Source: Thermomicrobium sp.
GTDB lineage: Bacteria > Chloroflexota > Chloroflexia > Thermomicrobiales > Thermomicrobiaceae
NCBI GenBank assembly: GCA_025060175.1
Contig: JANXBE010000007.1
Span: 1 to 35,892, forward strand
Length of the DNA stretch: 35,892 nucleotides
Reading direction: 5' to 3'
How positions within the stretch are numbered: the stretch's first letter is position 1; each line of letters starts with the position of its first letter. The position numbers and the translations under genes were made by a program. The notes under the pieces were generated by a model that did not search any database, was not told where the DNA came from, and worked only from the letters and a program-made list of their open reading frames with translations. Positions 1-7,306 of the stretch are shown here, piece after piece.

Positions 1-86
1 GGGACGTCAATGCCAACGGGACGCTGGAAACCGGGGTGGATGCGCTCGTGATTCCAGCCAACAGCGCGCCGTTGCCCGTGGGGTGA
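1..86 (+). CDS. 3' end of an unidentified gene
   Basis: An open frame entering from the left edge encodes about 27 residues, starting DVNANGTLETG and ending PLPVG before a TGA stop at 84-86. The DxNxNGxxETG pattern resembles the calcium-binding turns found in secreted or surface proteins, but the fragment is too short to assign a family. It is followed eight bases later by a strong hairpin, as expected at a gene end. Product unknown. Confidence 0.5.
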   Translation, partial: DVNANGTLETGVDALVIPANSAPLPVG

Positions 87-93
87 AGCGACA

Positions 94-128
94 GGGTCCT
101 GGTTTGTTTCGGTCGCTGACCAGGACCC
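94..128 (+). terminator. Hairpin after the leftmost gene
   Basis: A perfect 10-bp stem (GGGTCCTGGT at 94-103 paired with ACCAGGACCC at 119-128) closes a 15-nt loop. It starts 8 bases after the TGA of the partial gene. There is no clear T-tract after it, so it is either a weak intrinsic terminator or a transcript-end stabiliser. It lies between convergent genes and may serve both strands. Confidence 0.5.
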
Positions 129-314
129 CACCGCGTCCAGTCTCGCTCCCGTCCGGACCTCGTCGACCGACGATGCCCGGAAGCGAGCGGAGCGAGAGGT
201 GCGGTCGTCCTCGAAAGCTCCGACCTCAGCAGGTAACGAGGTGCGACCGCTGCGACAGTGCCTCTCGAACGGTCGGTCTCAGGTCGACGCACGGGGGTGC
301 GCGCTCCGAGCGAG

Positions 315-989
315 TCAGGCGAGCCAGCCGGACTCCTCGAGCCAGGGCAAGACCGCGTCGAGGCCCGCTAAGACGGCGTCCGCTGCTTCCAAGCCACCCA
401 GGTGGCGCGTGTGGTCGTTCGGGACGGCTAGGCAGCGCAGACCGGCAGCGCGGGCCGCGGCGACGCCGAGCGGCGCGTCTTCGATCGCGACGCAGCGCTC
501 CGGCGGCAGTCCGAGCCGCGCAGCGGCGAGTCGGTAGCAGTCCGGAGCCGGTTTGCCGTGGCGAACGTCGTCCCCGGTCACGACGACGGCGAACGTCTGG
601 GTGAGGCCCAGTTCGTTCAGGACGACCTGCACGTAGCGGCGATGGCCGCTGGTGGCCAGTCCGAGGGGAACGGCTCGTGCGTGCAGCGTGGCGAGCAGCT
701 CCAGCGCACCGGGCATCGGCCGGACGTTGCCGGGTAGATGGGTCAGGAAAATGGCGTCACGCTCGCGTGCTGCCTCGTCTGGCGGTACCGGGAGTGCCAA
801 CGCTTCGACGATGATGCGGGCTGCGTCGACGAGGCGCTGTCCGAAGAGCCGCGGCAGGAGCTCGTCCGGCAACGTGCGGCCGAACCGCCCGACGTAGCGT
901 TCCCAGGCGGCCAGCTGGAGCGCTTCGGAGTCGACCACGACCCCGTCGAGATCGAACACGACCGCGATGACTCGCTCGTCGCCGTCCAT
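315..989 (-). CDS. HAD-superfamily phosphatase, beta-phosphoglucomutase-like
   Basis: This 224-residue protein has all four haloacid dehalogenase motifs. Motif I is FDLDGVVVDSE near the N-terminus (nucleophile and acid/base Asp), motif II is LATSGH, motif III is the HGKPAPD lysine, and motif IV is AIEDAPLGVAAA. The helical cap between motifs I and II is the type seen in beta-phosphoglucomutase and phosphoglycolate phosphatase relatives. The substrate, probably a small phosphorylated sugar or glycolate, cannot be fixed. The ATG at 989 is chosen because the frame upstream overlaps the preceding gene and has no family similarity. A GGTGAAG-like ribosome site precedes it, and it starts 4 nt after the stop of the ADP-ribosylglycohydrolase-like gene, so the two are probably co-translated. 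Confidence 0.88.
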   Translation of the reverse strand: MDGDERVIAVVFDLDGVVVDSEALQLAAWERYVGRFGRTLPDELLPRLFGQRLVDAARIIVEALALPVPPDEAARERDAIFLTHLPGNVRPMPGALELLATLHARAVPLGLATSGHRRYVQVVLNELGLTQTFAVVVTGDDVRHGKPAPDCYRLAAARLGLPPERCVAIEDAPLGVAAARAAGLRCLAVPNDHTRHLGGLEAADAVLAGLDAVLPWLEESGWLA

Positions 990-993
990 CGCT

Positions 994-1992
994 TCACCGG
1001 GCCAAGAGCCGGAGATACCGTCCGGCTCGTTGCTGCGCAGCGCGGAAAAGCCCGCGCGCTGCCATGAGCACGTAGGGACGTCCTGCGAGTCCTTCCACGA
1101 AGGCAGCCGGCAGACGCGATGCGCCGAGGTGGCAACCTGCGAGGGCGCCGGTGATGGCTCCCCGCGTGTCGGTGGCTCCACCGGCGTTGACCGCGAGCGT
1201 CACGGCACGGGTGAAGTCGTCCGGTGCGGCAGCGAAAGCGGCGAATGCCGTCGCCACGACTTCGTCCACATTCGGCGAGGTCCCCAAGGCGACGAGCCGG
1301 TGAATCGCGTCCTCGGCGTCGGGGGCGAACGGGTGCTTGGTGACTCGGCGCAGCTGGCGGGCCACACGGTCCTCGTCGATGAATCGGGCGACTTCGTCCA
1401 GGAGAACGACCGGAGGAACGGTGCCCTGCACGAGCAGCCAGACGGCGTAGGCGACCGCCAGTGCGCCGTTGACGACTTCGGGATCGGCGTGGGTGATCAA
1501 CGTCGCCCGAAGGACATCTCGGACGAACAGTTCCGGGTTGAAGGTGCACAGTCCGTGCAACAGTCCGATCGGTGCAGCGCGGGCGGCAGCACTGCCGGTC
1601 GCGGTGTCGGGACCGGCGAGGCCTCGTTGGAAGTCACCATGGACAGCCGCGGCTGCGAGCGCGCGGCGCGTCGGCTCGTCCAGGAAGCGAGCTCCCGGAC
1701 CGTCGAGTACCCGTAGAAAGCGGTAGCCCGCTCCAGCGATATCCAGGTAGCCACCCGTTCCGATCGCGCTCTCGACCAGGCAGAGTGCGAGCTCCGTCTC
1801 GTCGGTGTACTCGCCGATCGCGTGCGTCTCGTCATCGCCGAGCGGGACGAATCGTTCGAGCCAGCCGTACCGGGCGGCGATCGCGTCCCGTGTCCAGCCG
1901 CTGACCGGTGCGCCGAGCGCATCGCCGATCGCCATGCCGAGCAGACAACCCGTGAACTTGTCCAGGAGGTCAGTCGGCCCGTGTTCTTGCAT
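994..1992 (-). CDS. ADP-ribosylglycohydrolase family protein with altered metal motifs
   Basis: This 332-residue protein shows the ADP-ribosyl-hydrolase (DraG/ARH) fold signatures: GCLLGMAIGDALGAP at about 15-29, TDETELAL at 63-70, a central ITHADPEVVNGA segment, and GGATDTRGAITGALAG at 271-286. Family members normally carry TDDT and GGDTDT, whose Asp residues hold two metal ions. Here the second Asp of TDDT is Glu and the first Asp of GGDTDT is Ala (residue 273), while the following Asp-Thr is kept. The protein may therefore bind one metal, act on another substrate, or be inactive. Start choice: the ATG at 1992 puts the conserved LLDKFTGCLLG just after the N-terminus. A GTG at 2004 directly behind GAGAGGAC is an alternative. 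Its downstream partner is the HAD phosphatase. Confidence 0.82.
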   Translation of the reverse strand: MQEHGPTDLLDKFTGCLLGMAIGDALGAPVSGWTRDAIAARYGWLERFVPLGDDETHAIGEYTDETELALCLVESAIGTGGYLDIAGAGYRFLRVLDGPGARFLDEPTRRALAAAAVHGDFQRGLAGPDTATGSAAARAAPIGLLHGLCTFNPELFVRDVLRATLITHADPEVVNGALAVAYAVWLLVQGTVPPVVLLDEVARFIDEDRVARQLRRVTKHPFAPDAEDAIHRLVALGTSPNVDEVVATAFAAFAAAPDDFTRAVTLAVNAGGATDTRGAITGALAGCHLGASRLPAAFVEGLAGRPYVLMAARGLFRAAQQRAGRYLRLLAR

Positions 1993-2008
1993 CCGCGCGT
2001 TCACCGTC

Positions 2009-2042
2009 CTCTCGCGCCCCAGAGACAAGTGAAGCACGAGAG
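2009..2042 (-). promoter_or_regulatory. Hairpin overlapping the ribosome site of the ADP-ribosylglycohydrolase-like gene
   Basis: On the minus strand CTCTCGTGC (2042-2034) can pair with GCGCGAGAG (2017-2009), 9 bp with one G-U pair. The 3' arm contains part of the GAGAGGA sequence that is the best ribosome site for the gene starting at 1992. Folding would hide it. A regulatory role is inference. Confidence 0.25.
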
Positions 2043-2407
2043 GGCGCGAGGCGCCGAATCTCGTCGGAGGCGCGCCCGACAGCGACGGTGCTCTCGACGG
2101 GCGAGGGGGCGAACACGTACCGCGCGGTGCCGACCCTGGTCGGTCATCGCGAGCTCGACCAGGCTGGCACGACGACTGGTATCCGCGTCAGCGGCGCATC
2201 GGACGGTTCCCGTGGAGGAGCGCGCGCACGAAACGATCGCGCGGGCGCTGACCCGACCTGGCGCGGAAGACGCGCCCCTATGTCTGGCTGCGTGCGCACC
2301 ATCGTGGGGGAACGGTTCGCTACTGGTCGACCGTCCAGGATCGCTGGGTTCGGCATCTTGGCGAGCGCCCGGGGCATCGAGCGGAGCCGCGCTTGCGCGC
2401 TCGCGGC

Positions 2408-2431
2408 CGTTGCCAGATACTGCAGGCAACG
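2408..2431. promoter_or_regulatory. 7-bp dyad, possible operator
   Basis: CGTTGCC (2408-2414) and GGCAACG (2425-2431) form a perfect inverted repeat around a 10-bp spacer, about 95 bp upstream of the operon at 2524. The size and spacing suit a dimeric regulator. No regulator gene adjoins it. Confidence 0.25.
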
Positions 2432-2483
2432 CGCGCGGCGCGTTGTGGTCGGGAGCTGGTCGCCGATGTACGCTGAATGCGGA

Positions 2484-2504
2484 GAGGGCGCGCGGTGCGC
2501 CCTC
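2484..2504 (+). repeat. 8-bp perfect hairpin just upstream of the ribosome site
   Basis: GAGGGCGC (2484-2491) pairs perfectly with GCGCCCTC (2497-2504) over a 5-nt loop. It ends about 7 bases before the AGAGGAG ribosome site of the gene starting at 2524. It may be an mRNA leader hairpin or a leftover upstream terminator; there is no T-tract. Confidence 0.35.
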
Positions 2505-2523
2505 GCATCGAGAGGAGCGGCGG

Positions 2524-2877
2524 ATGTACCTGACCGATGCGCTCCAACGCATCCGCCAACGGCTCGTCGAGAACCGCGCACGACCGGAAACCCTCGCACT
2601 CGTGGAGAGCGTGCTGGCGACAGCGGAGCGGGCTGGTGGCGATCAAGCCCAGGTGCGGTCGTTGCTGGAGCTGGTACGGCGGTTGATGCGGACTCCGCAA
2701 GCGAACAGTAACGTCGGCATCTACGATGACCTGGCGGTGCTCGAAGAGCAGCTGGTCCGCCAGGCAGCCCAAGCGGCGGCAGCGCGGGGGCAGGAGGAGG
2801 AGCGACCCTTGCCCAAGCCGAAGAAGTACTACCGAGAGCTCAAGGAGCGCGAGCGCCGCAAGCCGGACGGTTCGTGA
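2524..2877 (+). CDS. Small hypothetical protein, first gene of the operon
   Basis: This 117-residue protein does not match a family I recognise. It is mostly helical, with Ala, Leu, Glu and Arg-rich heptad-like stretches (roughly residues 3-95). A basic, charged tail contains PKPKKYYRELKERERRK. There are no membrane segments and no signal peptide. The start is supported by a strong AGAGGAG site 7 bases upstream. It lies 33 bases ahead of the dehydrogenase gene, so it is probably the first cistron of the 2524-7027 operon. Confidence 0.7.
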   Translation: MYLTDALQRIRQRLVENRARPETLALVESVLATAERAGGDQAQVRSLLELVRRLMRTPQANSNVGIYDDLAVLEEQLVRQAAQAAAARGQEEERPLPKPKKYYRELKERERRKPDGS

Positions 2878-2910
2878 CGGACTGGCCTGCGAGTCGAAGG
2901 GGGACGGCAC

Positions 2911-3915
2911 GTGAGCGAGCGGGTCTACCGGGTCGTGCAGTACGGTCTGGGCCCGATCGGGCAGGAACTGGCGCGCTTGGCGATCGAACGCCCCTCCTTC
3001 CGGCTCGTCGGGGCGATCGACATCGATCCAGCCAAAGTCGGTCGAGATGTGGGGGAGGTGCTCGGGCTCGGCGAGCCGGTCGGTGTCGTCGTGCGCCCGG
3101 ATGCCGAGGCGGTCTTAGCGGAGACGCGTCCGGACTGCGTGCTCCATGCGACCGGTTCGTTCTTGGACCGGGTATTTCCCCAACTGGAAACAGCAGTTCG
3201 TGCCAGCTGCAACGTGGTCTCGACCTGTGAAGAGCTGGCATTCCCGGCGGCGGGCCACCCGGAACTCGCGTCGCGTCTCGACGAGCTGGCGCGGGAGCAG
3301 GGGGTGACTGTGCTCGGGACTGGTGTCAATCCCGGCTACGTCATGGATACGTTGCCGTTGTTCTTCAGCGGGGTCGCGCAGACCGTGACCGCGGTGCAGG
3401 TGCAGCGGATCCAAAACGCCTCGACCCGTCGCAAGCCGCTCCAGGAGAAGATCGGAGCGGGAAGGACGATCGAGGAGTTCCAGCAGTTGGTCGCCGCCGG
3501 GAGCGTGCGGCACGTCGGGCTGCGCGAGTCGGCATACCTGATCGCCGCTGGCCTCGGTTGGACGGTCGAGCGGTACGAGGAGCGGATCGAACCGGTGATC
3601 GCGGAGCGACGGATCGTCACCGAGTACTTCACGGTGGAACCGGGTCGCGTGTGCGGTGTCGATCAGCTCGGGCGTGCCATCGTCGGTGGCAGCGAGCGAA
3701 TCACCTTGCACCTCCGGATGTATCTCGATGCCGATCCCGCGTACGACCGGGTGCGTCTCGAGGGGGCTACGCCCCTCGAACTGGTGATCCCGGGTGGCCT
3801 GCAAGGTGATCGGGCCACGACGGCGATCGTCCTCAATGCGGTGCCGCGGGTCGTCGAGCATCCCCCTGGGCTGGTGACGATGGTCGATCTTCCCATCATT
3901 ACCGTTCGGCAGTGA
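2911..3915 (+). CDS. Dihydrodipicolinate reductase-like NAD(P)H dehydrogenase, 2,4-diaminopentanoate dehydrogenase type
   Basis: This 334-residue protein begins with a Rossmann motif, QYGLGPIGQELARLA (GxGxxG at about 12-17), followed by an acidic AIDIDPAKVGRDVGEVLG segment. It then has the HATGSF and TGVNPGYVMDTLPL stretches typical of the DapB-like branch that includes 2,4-diaminopentanoate dehydrogenase of ornithine fermentation. It is longer than DapB (about 270 residues) and lacks its catalytic HH motif, so it is unlikely to make lysine. The exact substrate is not visible; a 2-amino- or 4-amino-acid oxidation is plausible given the M20 peptidase and aminotransferase downstream. The start is GTG at 2911 behind a GAAGGGGGA ribosome site. 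It is followed 38 bases later by the NYN gene. Confidence 0.75.
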   Translation: MSERVYRVVQYGLGPIGQELARLAIERPSFRLVGAIDIDPAKVGRDVGEVLGLGEPVGVVVRPDAEAVLAETRPDCVLHATGSFLDRVFPQLETAVRASCNVVSTCEELAFPAAGHPELASRLDELAREQGVTVLGTGVNPGYVMDTLPLFFSGVAQTVTAVQVQRIQNASTRRKPLQEKIGAGRTIEEFQQLVAAGSVRHVGLRESAYLIAAGLGWTVERYEERIEPVIAERRIVTEYFTVEPGRVCGVDQLGRAIVGGSERITLHLRMYLDADPAYDRVRLEGATPLELVIPGGLQGDRATTAIVLNAVPRVVEHPPGLVTMVDLPIITVRQ

Positions 3916-3953
3916 TGCCGTCGGCAGGTTTTCGGCCGGGACAGGAGGACTGT

Positions 3954-4586
3954 ATGGTCTTGCCCAACCAGATGGATCGCGTCGCAGTCTTTTTCGACAT
4001 GTCGAATCTCTATTTCGTCGCCCGTGATCTGGGCGTCCGGATCGATTATTCCCGCCTGTTGGAATTTCTCGTCGCGGGGAGACGACTCGTCTGTGCCTAT
4101 GCCTACGTCACGCTGGCGGGCGACGAGTCGAGTGCCGTTCCCTTCCTGACCTGGCTTCGGCGGAACGGGTTCCGCGTCGTGACGAGAACGTTGCGACGAG
4201 TCGGTGACGGTGTGCTCCGTGGTGACCTGGACCTGGAACTGGCGGTCGACGCATTGCTCCAGGCTCCGCATGTCGACGTCGTGGTGCTGGTCACGGGTGA
4301 CGGTGACTACTGTTATCTGGTCGAGACGATCCAGCGGCTGGGGAAGCGCGTGGAGATCGCATCGGCACCCCGCAACACGGCGGTGGAACTGATGGAACTC
4401 GCTGATTATTACGTCGATCTGGAGGCGAATCTCCGGCACTTCAGTCAGCCGCGTCCTTCGTCCGCGGGCCGTGCAGAGAGTGGTCCAGGGAATCGCGTCG
4501 GCGAGCCGTGGCGTGCACGGTCCGAGTCGGAGGGGGAAGCGGCGTGGGAAGCGCGGGAGTTGATCGATGACGATCTCGATCGCTGA
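3954..4586 (+). CDS. NYN (PIN-like) domain protein, LabA/DUF88 family
   Basis: This 210-residue protein has the NYN nuclease-like fold. VAVFFDMSNLYFVARD near the N-terminus carries the first acidic residue. A middle segment, RGDLDLELAVDALLQ, carries further acids. VVVLVTGDGDYCYLVETIQRLGKRVEI has the paired Asp, and a NTAVELMELADYYVDL strand follows. This arrangement is that of LabA/DUF88 proteins, predicted metal-dependent RNases. The C-terminal 45 residues are a charged, low-complexity tail rich in Arg, Glu, Ser and Gly. The ATG at 3954 is chosen for its AGGAGGA site; the frame extends upstream without a ribosome site. Its end overlaps the M20 peptidase start by 20 bases. Its reason for sitting inside a metabolic operon is unknown. 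Confidence 0.82.
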   Translation: MVLPNQMDRVAVFFDMSNLYFVARDLGVRIDYSRLLEFLVAGRRLVCAYAYVTLAGDESSAVPFLTWLRRNGFRVVTRTLRRVGDGVLRGDLDLELAVDALLQAPHVDVVVLVTGDGDYCYLVETIQRLGKRVEIASAPRNTAVELMELADYYVDLEANLRHFSQPRPSSAGRAESGPGNRVGEPWRARSESEGEAAWEARELIDDDLDR

Positions 4587-5703
4587 GTTCGCCGCGCGGC
4601 GGGACGTGCTGCTGGCCGAACTCCGCACGCTCGTCGAGTTCGAGTCTCCCAGTACCGACAAGGCGGCTGTCGACCGGCTCGTGCGGTACCTGCGTGACCG
4701 CTGCCGCGATCTCGGTGCGTGCATCGAGGAGTATCCGCAACAGGAATTCGGCGATCTTACGGTCGCGGCTTGGGCTGGGGGAGATCCTGCGCCCCGCGAA
4801 CCGCTGCTCGTCTTGACGCACATCGACACGGTCTGGTCGGTGGGCACGCTCGCCCGGCGCCCCTTCCGTGTGGAAGGGGATGTCGCCTTCGGCCCGGGCG
4901 TTTACGACATGAAGGCGAGCGTCGCGATGTTCTTGGAGGCGATCCAGTTCCTGCACACGCGCGGGTTGGCTCACCGGCCGATTCGATGGTTGATCAATAC
5001 CGAGGAGGAGGTCGGCAGTCCGGTCTCGCGCCCGCTGATCGAGTCCGAGGCACAGCGCAGCGCCTACGTCCTCTGCCTCGAGCCACCAGCGCCCGGCGGT
5101 GCCTTGAAGACAGCGCGTAAGGGGGTCGGCATGTTTGCGCTCCGGATCGTCGGGCGGGCTGCGCATGCGGGCGCTGACCCGGAGCGTGGGGTGAGCGCGA
5201 TCCAGGAGCTGGCGAACCAGATCCGCTACCTGCACAGCTTGAGCGATCCGCACCGTGGCACCACGGTGAACGTCGGTGTGGTCGGTGGGGGGACGCGGAG
5301 CAACGTGGTGGCAGCGGAGGCCTGGGCACAGGTCGACGTGCGGGTGGCGACGCAAGCCGAGGCCGAACGGGTCTGCGCGGCGGTGCTCGGCGCCCGCCCG
5401 TGGTTGCCTGGTGCGACGGTGGTCGTGCAGGGTGGGATGAACCGGCCACCGATGGAGCGCACTCCCGCGATCGCGGCAGCGTTCGAGCGAGCACGGTCGA
5501 TCGCTCGTGCACTCGGGATCGAGCTGACCGAGGCGGCGACCGGTGGTGCGAGCGATGGAAACTTCACGGCAGCGCTCGGGGTGCCCACCTTGGACGGGTT
5601 GGGTTGCCCGGGAGACGGAGCGCATGCGGAGCATGAGCAGATCAGTATCCCTGGGTTGATCGAGCGGACGGCCTTGCTGGCAGCGCTTCTCCATCGGCTG
5701 TGA
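4567..5703 (+). CDS. M20-family zinc peptidase/deacylase, glutamate carboxypeptidase-like
   Basis: This 378-residue cytoplasmic amidohydrolase has the complete M20 metal site. These are THIDT (His85, Asp87), GVYDMKAS (bridging Asp114), TEEEVGS (catalytic Glu147 and metal Glu148), LEP (Glu172), the dimerisation-domain GRAAHAG (about 196-202), and the final GAHAEHE (about 351-357). The GVYDMKAS/TEEEVGS pattern and single lid domain place it with CPG2-like glutamate carboxypeptidases and ArgE/DapE relatives. The precise N-acyl amino acid or peptide is not evident. No signal peptide is visible. It overlaps the NYN gene by 20 bases and is followed 46 bases later by the aminotransferase, suggesting that it releases an amino acid which the aminotransferase then uses. 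Confidence 0.87.
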   Translation: MTISIAEFAARRDVLLAELRTLVEFESPSTDKAAVDRLVRYLRDRCRDLGACIEEYPQQEFGDLTVAAWAGGDPAPREPLLVLTHIDTVWSVGTLARRPFRVEGDVAFGPGVYDMKASVAMFLEAIQFLHTRGLAHRPIRWLINTEEEVGSPVSRPLIESEAQRSAYVLCLEPPAPGGALKTARKGVGMFALRIVGRAAHAGADPERGVSAIQELANQIRYLHSLSDPHRGTTVNVGVVGGGTRSNVVAAEAWAQVDVRVATQAEAERVCAAVLGARPWLPGATVVVQGGMNRPPMERTPAIAAAFERARSIARALGIELTEAATGGASDGNFTAALGVPTLDGLGCPGDGAHAEHEQISIPGLIERTALLAALLHRL

Positions 5704-5749
5704 GGCGACGTGGGATGGATGGAACGATGAGGAAAGGACGGGGTTGACG

Positions 5750-7027
5750 ATGCGACTCGAGGTCGATCCATTGCAGATCCTTCCACGGGTGCTCGCGCGC
5801 TACTCCTCGGTCGTCGTGGACCGCGCCGAGGGGTTGTACGTCTGGGACGTCAACGGCGAGCGCTGGATGGACTTCACCTCCGGTATCGCGGTCGTGAATA
5901 CCGGGCACTGCCATCCGCGCGTGGTCGCCGCGATTCGCGAACAGGCAGGAAAGATCATCCATGCCCAGGCCAATATCCTGATCCACGAACCGATGCTGCG
6001 CCTCTCGCAGCTGATCACCGCGACGTTACCACCCCAGTTGAACCAGGTGTTCTTCACGAACTCGGGTGCCGAGGCGGTGGAGGGGGCGGTCAAGCTGGCC
6101 AAGGCGGCCACCCGTCGTCCGGCGGTCATCGCCTTCCGCGGTGCTTTCCACGGTCGGACGCATCTGGCGATGGCGTTGACGAGTTCGCGCGTCAAGGTGC
6201 GTGGGCACTACGAGCCCTTGGTGCCGTCGATCTACTACGCGCCCTATCCCTATCCCTTCCGCAACCCGTACAACGTGCCGGCGGAGGACGTCGACCTCGT
6301 GTGCATCGCCGAGTTGGAGCGTCTGTTCCAGACGATGGTGATGCCGGACGATGTGGCAGCGATCATCGTCGAGCCGATGCTCGGCGAGGGCGGGTATGTG
6401 TTGCCGCCGAAGCGGTTCCTTCAGAACGTGCGCGCGATCTGCGACCGGTACGGCATCCTGCTCATCGTCGACGAGATCCAGACCGGAGTCGGTCGGACGG
6501 GACGGATGTGGGCGTTCGAGCACTTCGACATCGTGCCGGATATCGTCACGATGGCGAAGGGGATCGCCTCCGGTCTCCCGCTGGCAGCAGTGGTCGCGAA
6601 TCGAGACCTCATGGATCGATGGGAACCGGGTGCGCACGGTGGAACGTACGGCGGCAATGCGGTCGCCTGCGCAGCGGGCGTCGCGACATTCGAGGTGATG
6701 CGCGACGAGCGGCTGCCGGAGAATGCGGCCCGGATCGGGAACTATCTCATGGCGCAGCTGCGCGAGATGCAACAGGAGTTCCCGATCATCGGAGAGGTGC
6801 GCGGCCTTGGGCTCATGATCGGCGTCGAGCTGGTCAAGCCTGACCGGTCGCCGAACGGCGAAGCGGTCAAGCGAGTCCTGCAGCGGGCGCAGGAACTGCG
6901 GACGCTCCTGATCACCGCCGGCGAACAGGACCACGTGATCCGGGTGATTCCACCGCTGATCATCGAGCAGCACCAGGCGGATGCGTTCCTAGAGGTATTC
7001 GCCGATGCGCTGAAGCGCGCACAGTAG
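5750..7027 (+). CDS. Class-III PLP aminotransferase, 4-aminobutyrate/acetylornithine type
   Basis: This 425-residue protein is a fold-type I, class-III aminotransferase. It has SGAEAVEGAVKLA (phosphate binding, about 105-117), FRGAFHGRT (about 129-136), EPMLGEGGY (about 208-216), VDEIQTGVGRTG (Asp241-Glu242), and TMAKGIASGLP with the Schiff-base lysine at about 270. Sequence and length resemble 4-aminobutyrate aminotransferases more than ArgD. The AGVGRTG-type loop is intact, so it should be active. It would move an omega-amino group to 2-oxoglutarate in the cytoplasm. Start choice is open: a TTG at 5744 has the better spacing to AAAGGA, while the ATG at 5750 is the standard codon and matches the family N-terminus. 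It is the last gene of the 2524-7027 run. Confidence 0.88.
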   Translation: MRLEVDPLQILPRVLARYSSVVVDRAEGLYVWDVNGERWMDFTSGIAVVNTGHCHPRVVAAIREQAGKIIHAQANILIHEPMLRLSQLITATLPPQLNQVFFTNSGAEAVEGAVKLAKAATRRPAVIAFRGAFHGRTHLAMALTSSRVKVRGHYEPLVPSIYYAPYPYPFRNPYNVPAEDVDLVCIAELERLFQTMVMPDDVAAIIVEPMLGEGGYVLPPKRFLQNVRAICDRYGILLIVDEIQTGVGRTGRMWAFEHFDIVPDIVTMAKGIASGLPLAAVVANRDLMDRWEPGAHGGTYGGNAVACAAGVATFEVMRDERLPENAARIGNYLMAQLREMQQEFPIIGEVRGLGLMIGVELVKPDRSPNGEAVKRVLQRAQELRTLLITAGEQDHVIRVIPPLIIEQHQADAFLEVFADALKRAQ

Positions 7028-7199
7028 TCGGCGTCGAGGAGGCGGCTCCACGAGGTCGTCCACTCACGGTCAATCGGCGGCCGCACGGCACGCTCGTCGG
7101 GTGGATCGGCGTTGCCCGACCGGGTACTGGGGATTCGGGTGAACACCGGTCAGACGACCGGTTCCGCGCCCCTACCCTTCCGGCCGTACTCACCCCACG

Positions 7200-7240
7200 A
7201 AAAAACGCGCGGAGCACTGGGGGACGGAGCGCTCCGCGCG
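7200..7240 (-). terminator. Intrinsic terminator of the small RNA
   Basis: Read on the minus strand, CGCGCGGAGC (7240-7231) pairs perfectly with GCTCCGCGCG (7215-7206), a 10-bp GC-rich stem over a 15-nt loop. It is followed at once by six T's (7205-7200). This is a canonical Rho-independent terminator on the minus strand only; on the plus strand the hairpin is followed by purines. Confidence 0.75.
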
Positions 7241-7244
7241 CCAA

Positions 7245-7264
7245 GGGAAGGGAAGGGATTGGGG
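7245..7264 (+). other. G-quadruplex motif
   Basis: Four G-tracts (GGG at 7245, 7250 and 7255, GGGG at 7261) are separated by loops of 2, 2 and 3 bases. This short-loop arrangement is a strong DNA G-quadruplex former on the plus strand. It lies exactly opposite the C/U-rich linker of the predicted small RNA. Confidence 0.6.
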
Positions 7265-7306
7265 TGCGGGTCGGGCAGCGGGGGTGCTTCCCGCCCGCCG
7301 CTTCAC

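Larger units (their letters stand above)
1993..2523. other. Intergenic region between divergent genes
   Basis: No convincing coding sequence is seen. It must hold promoters for the minus-strand ADP-ribosylglycohydrolase-like gene and the plus-strand operon at 2524, but I found no good -35/-10 pair. It does contain three dyads, listed separately: 2009-2042, 2408-2431 and 2484-2504. Confidence 0.5.
7200..7300 (-). ncRNA. Probable free-standing small RNA, about 100 nt
   Basis: On the minus strand a good promoter (see 7307-7336) would start transcription near 7300. An intrinsic terminator ends it at 7200. The predicted RNA has three parts. The 5' hairpin pairs GCGGGCGGG with CCCGACCCGC, with one bulge (about 7296-7266). 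An unpaired C/U-rich linker, ACCCCAATCCCTTCCCTTCC, continues into CCTTGG (about 7265-7241). The terminator stem then follows with six T's. No open frame with a ribosome site is present. Both neighbouring genes are on the plus strand, so this is not a leader or a 3' UTR. The linker could pair with purine-rich ribosome sites. It lacks the GGAAGGAAGCAGCC-like core of SRP RNA and is too short for 6S or RNase P RNA. Confidence 0.6.

Noticed and set aside
4441-5694. Long minus-strand open frame (about 417 codons) opposite the M20 peptidase
   Set aside because: The translation is Arg/Pro/His-rich without any motif, and the plus strand encodes a complete enzyme. It is a shadow frame of high-GC coding DNA.
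7200-7300. SRP (4.5S) RNA for the minus-strand small RNA
   Set aside because: Size fits, but the conserved GGAAGGAAGCAGCC-like apical core and its partner strand are missing. The only resemblance is a short GGGAAGCA.
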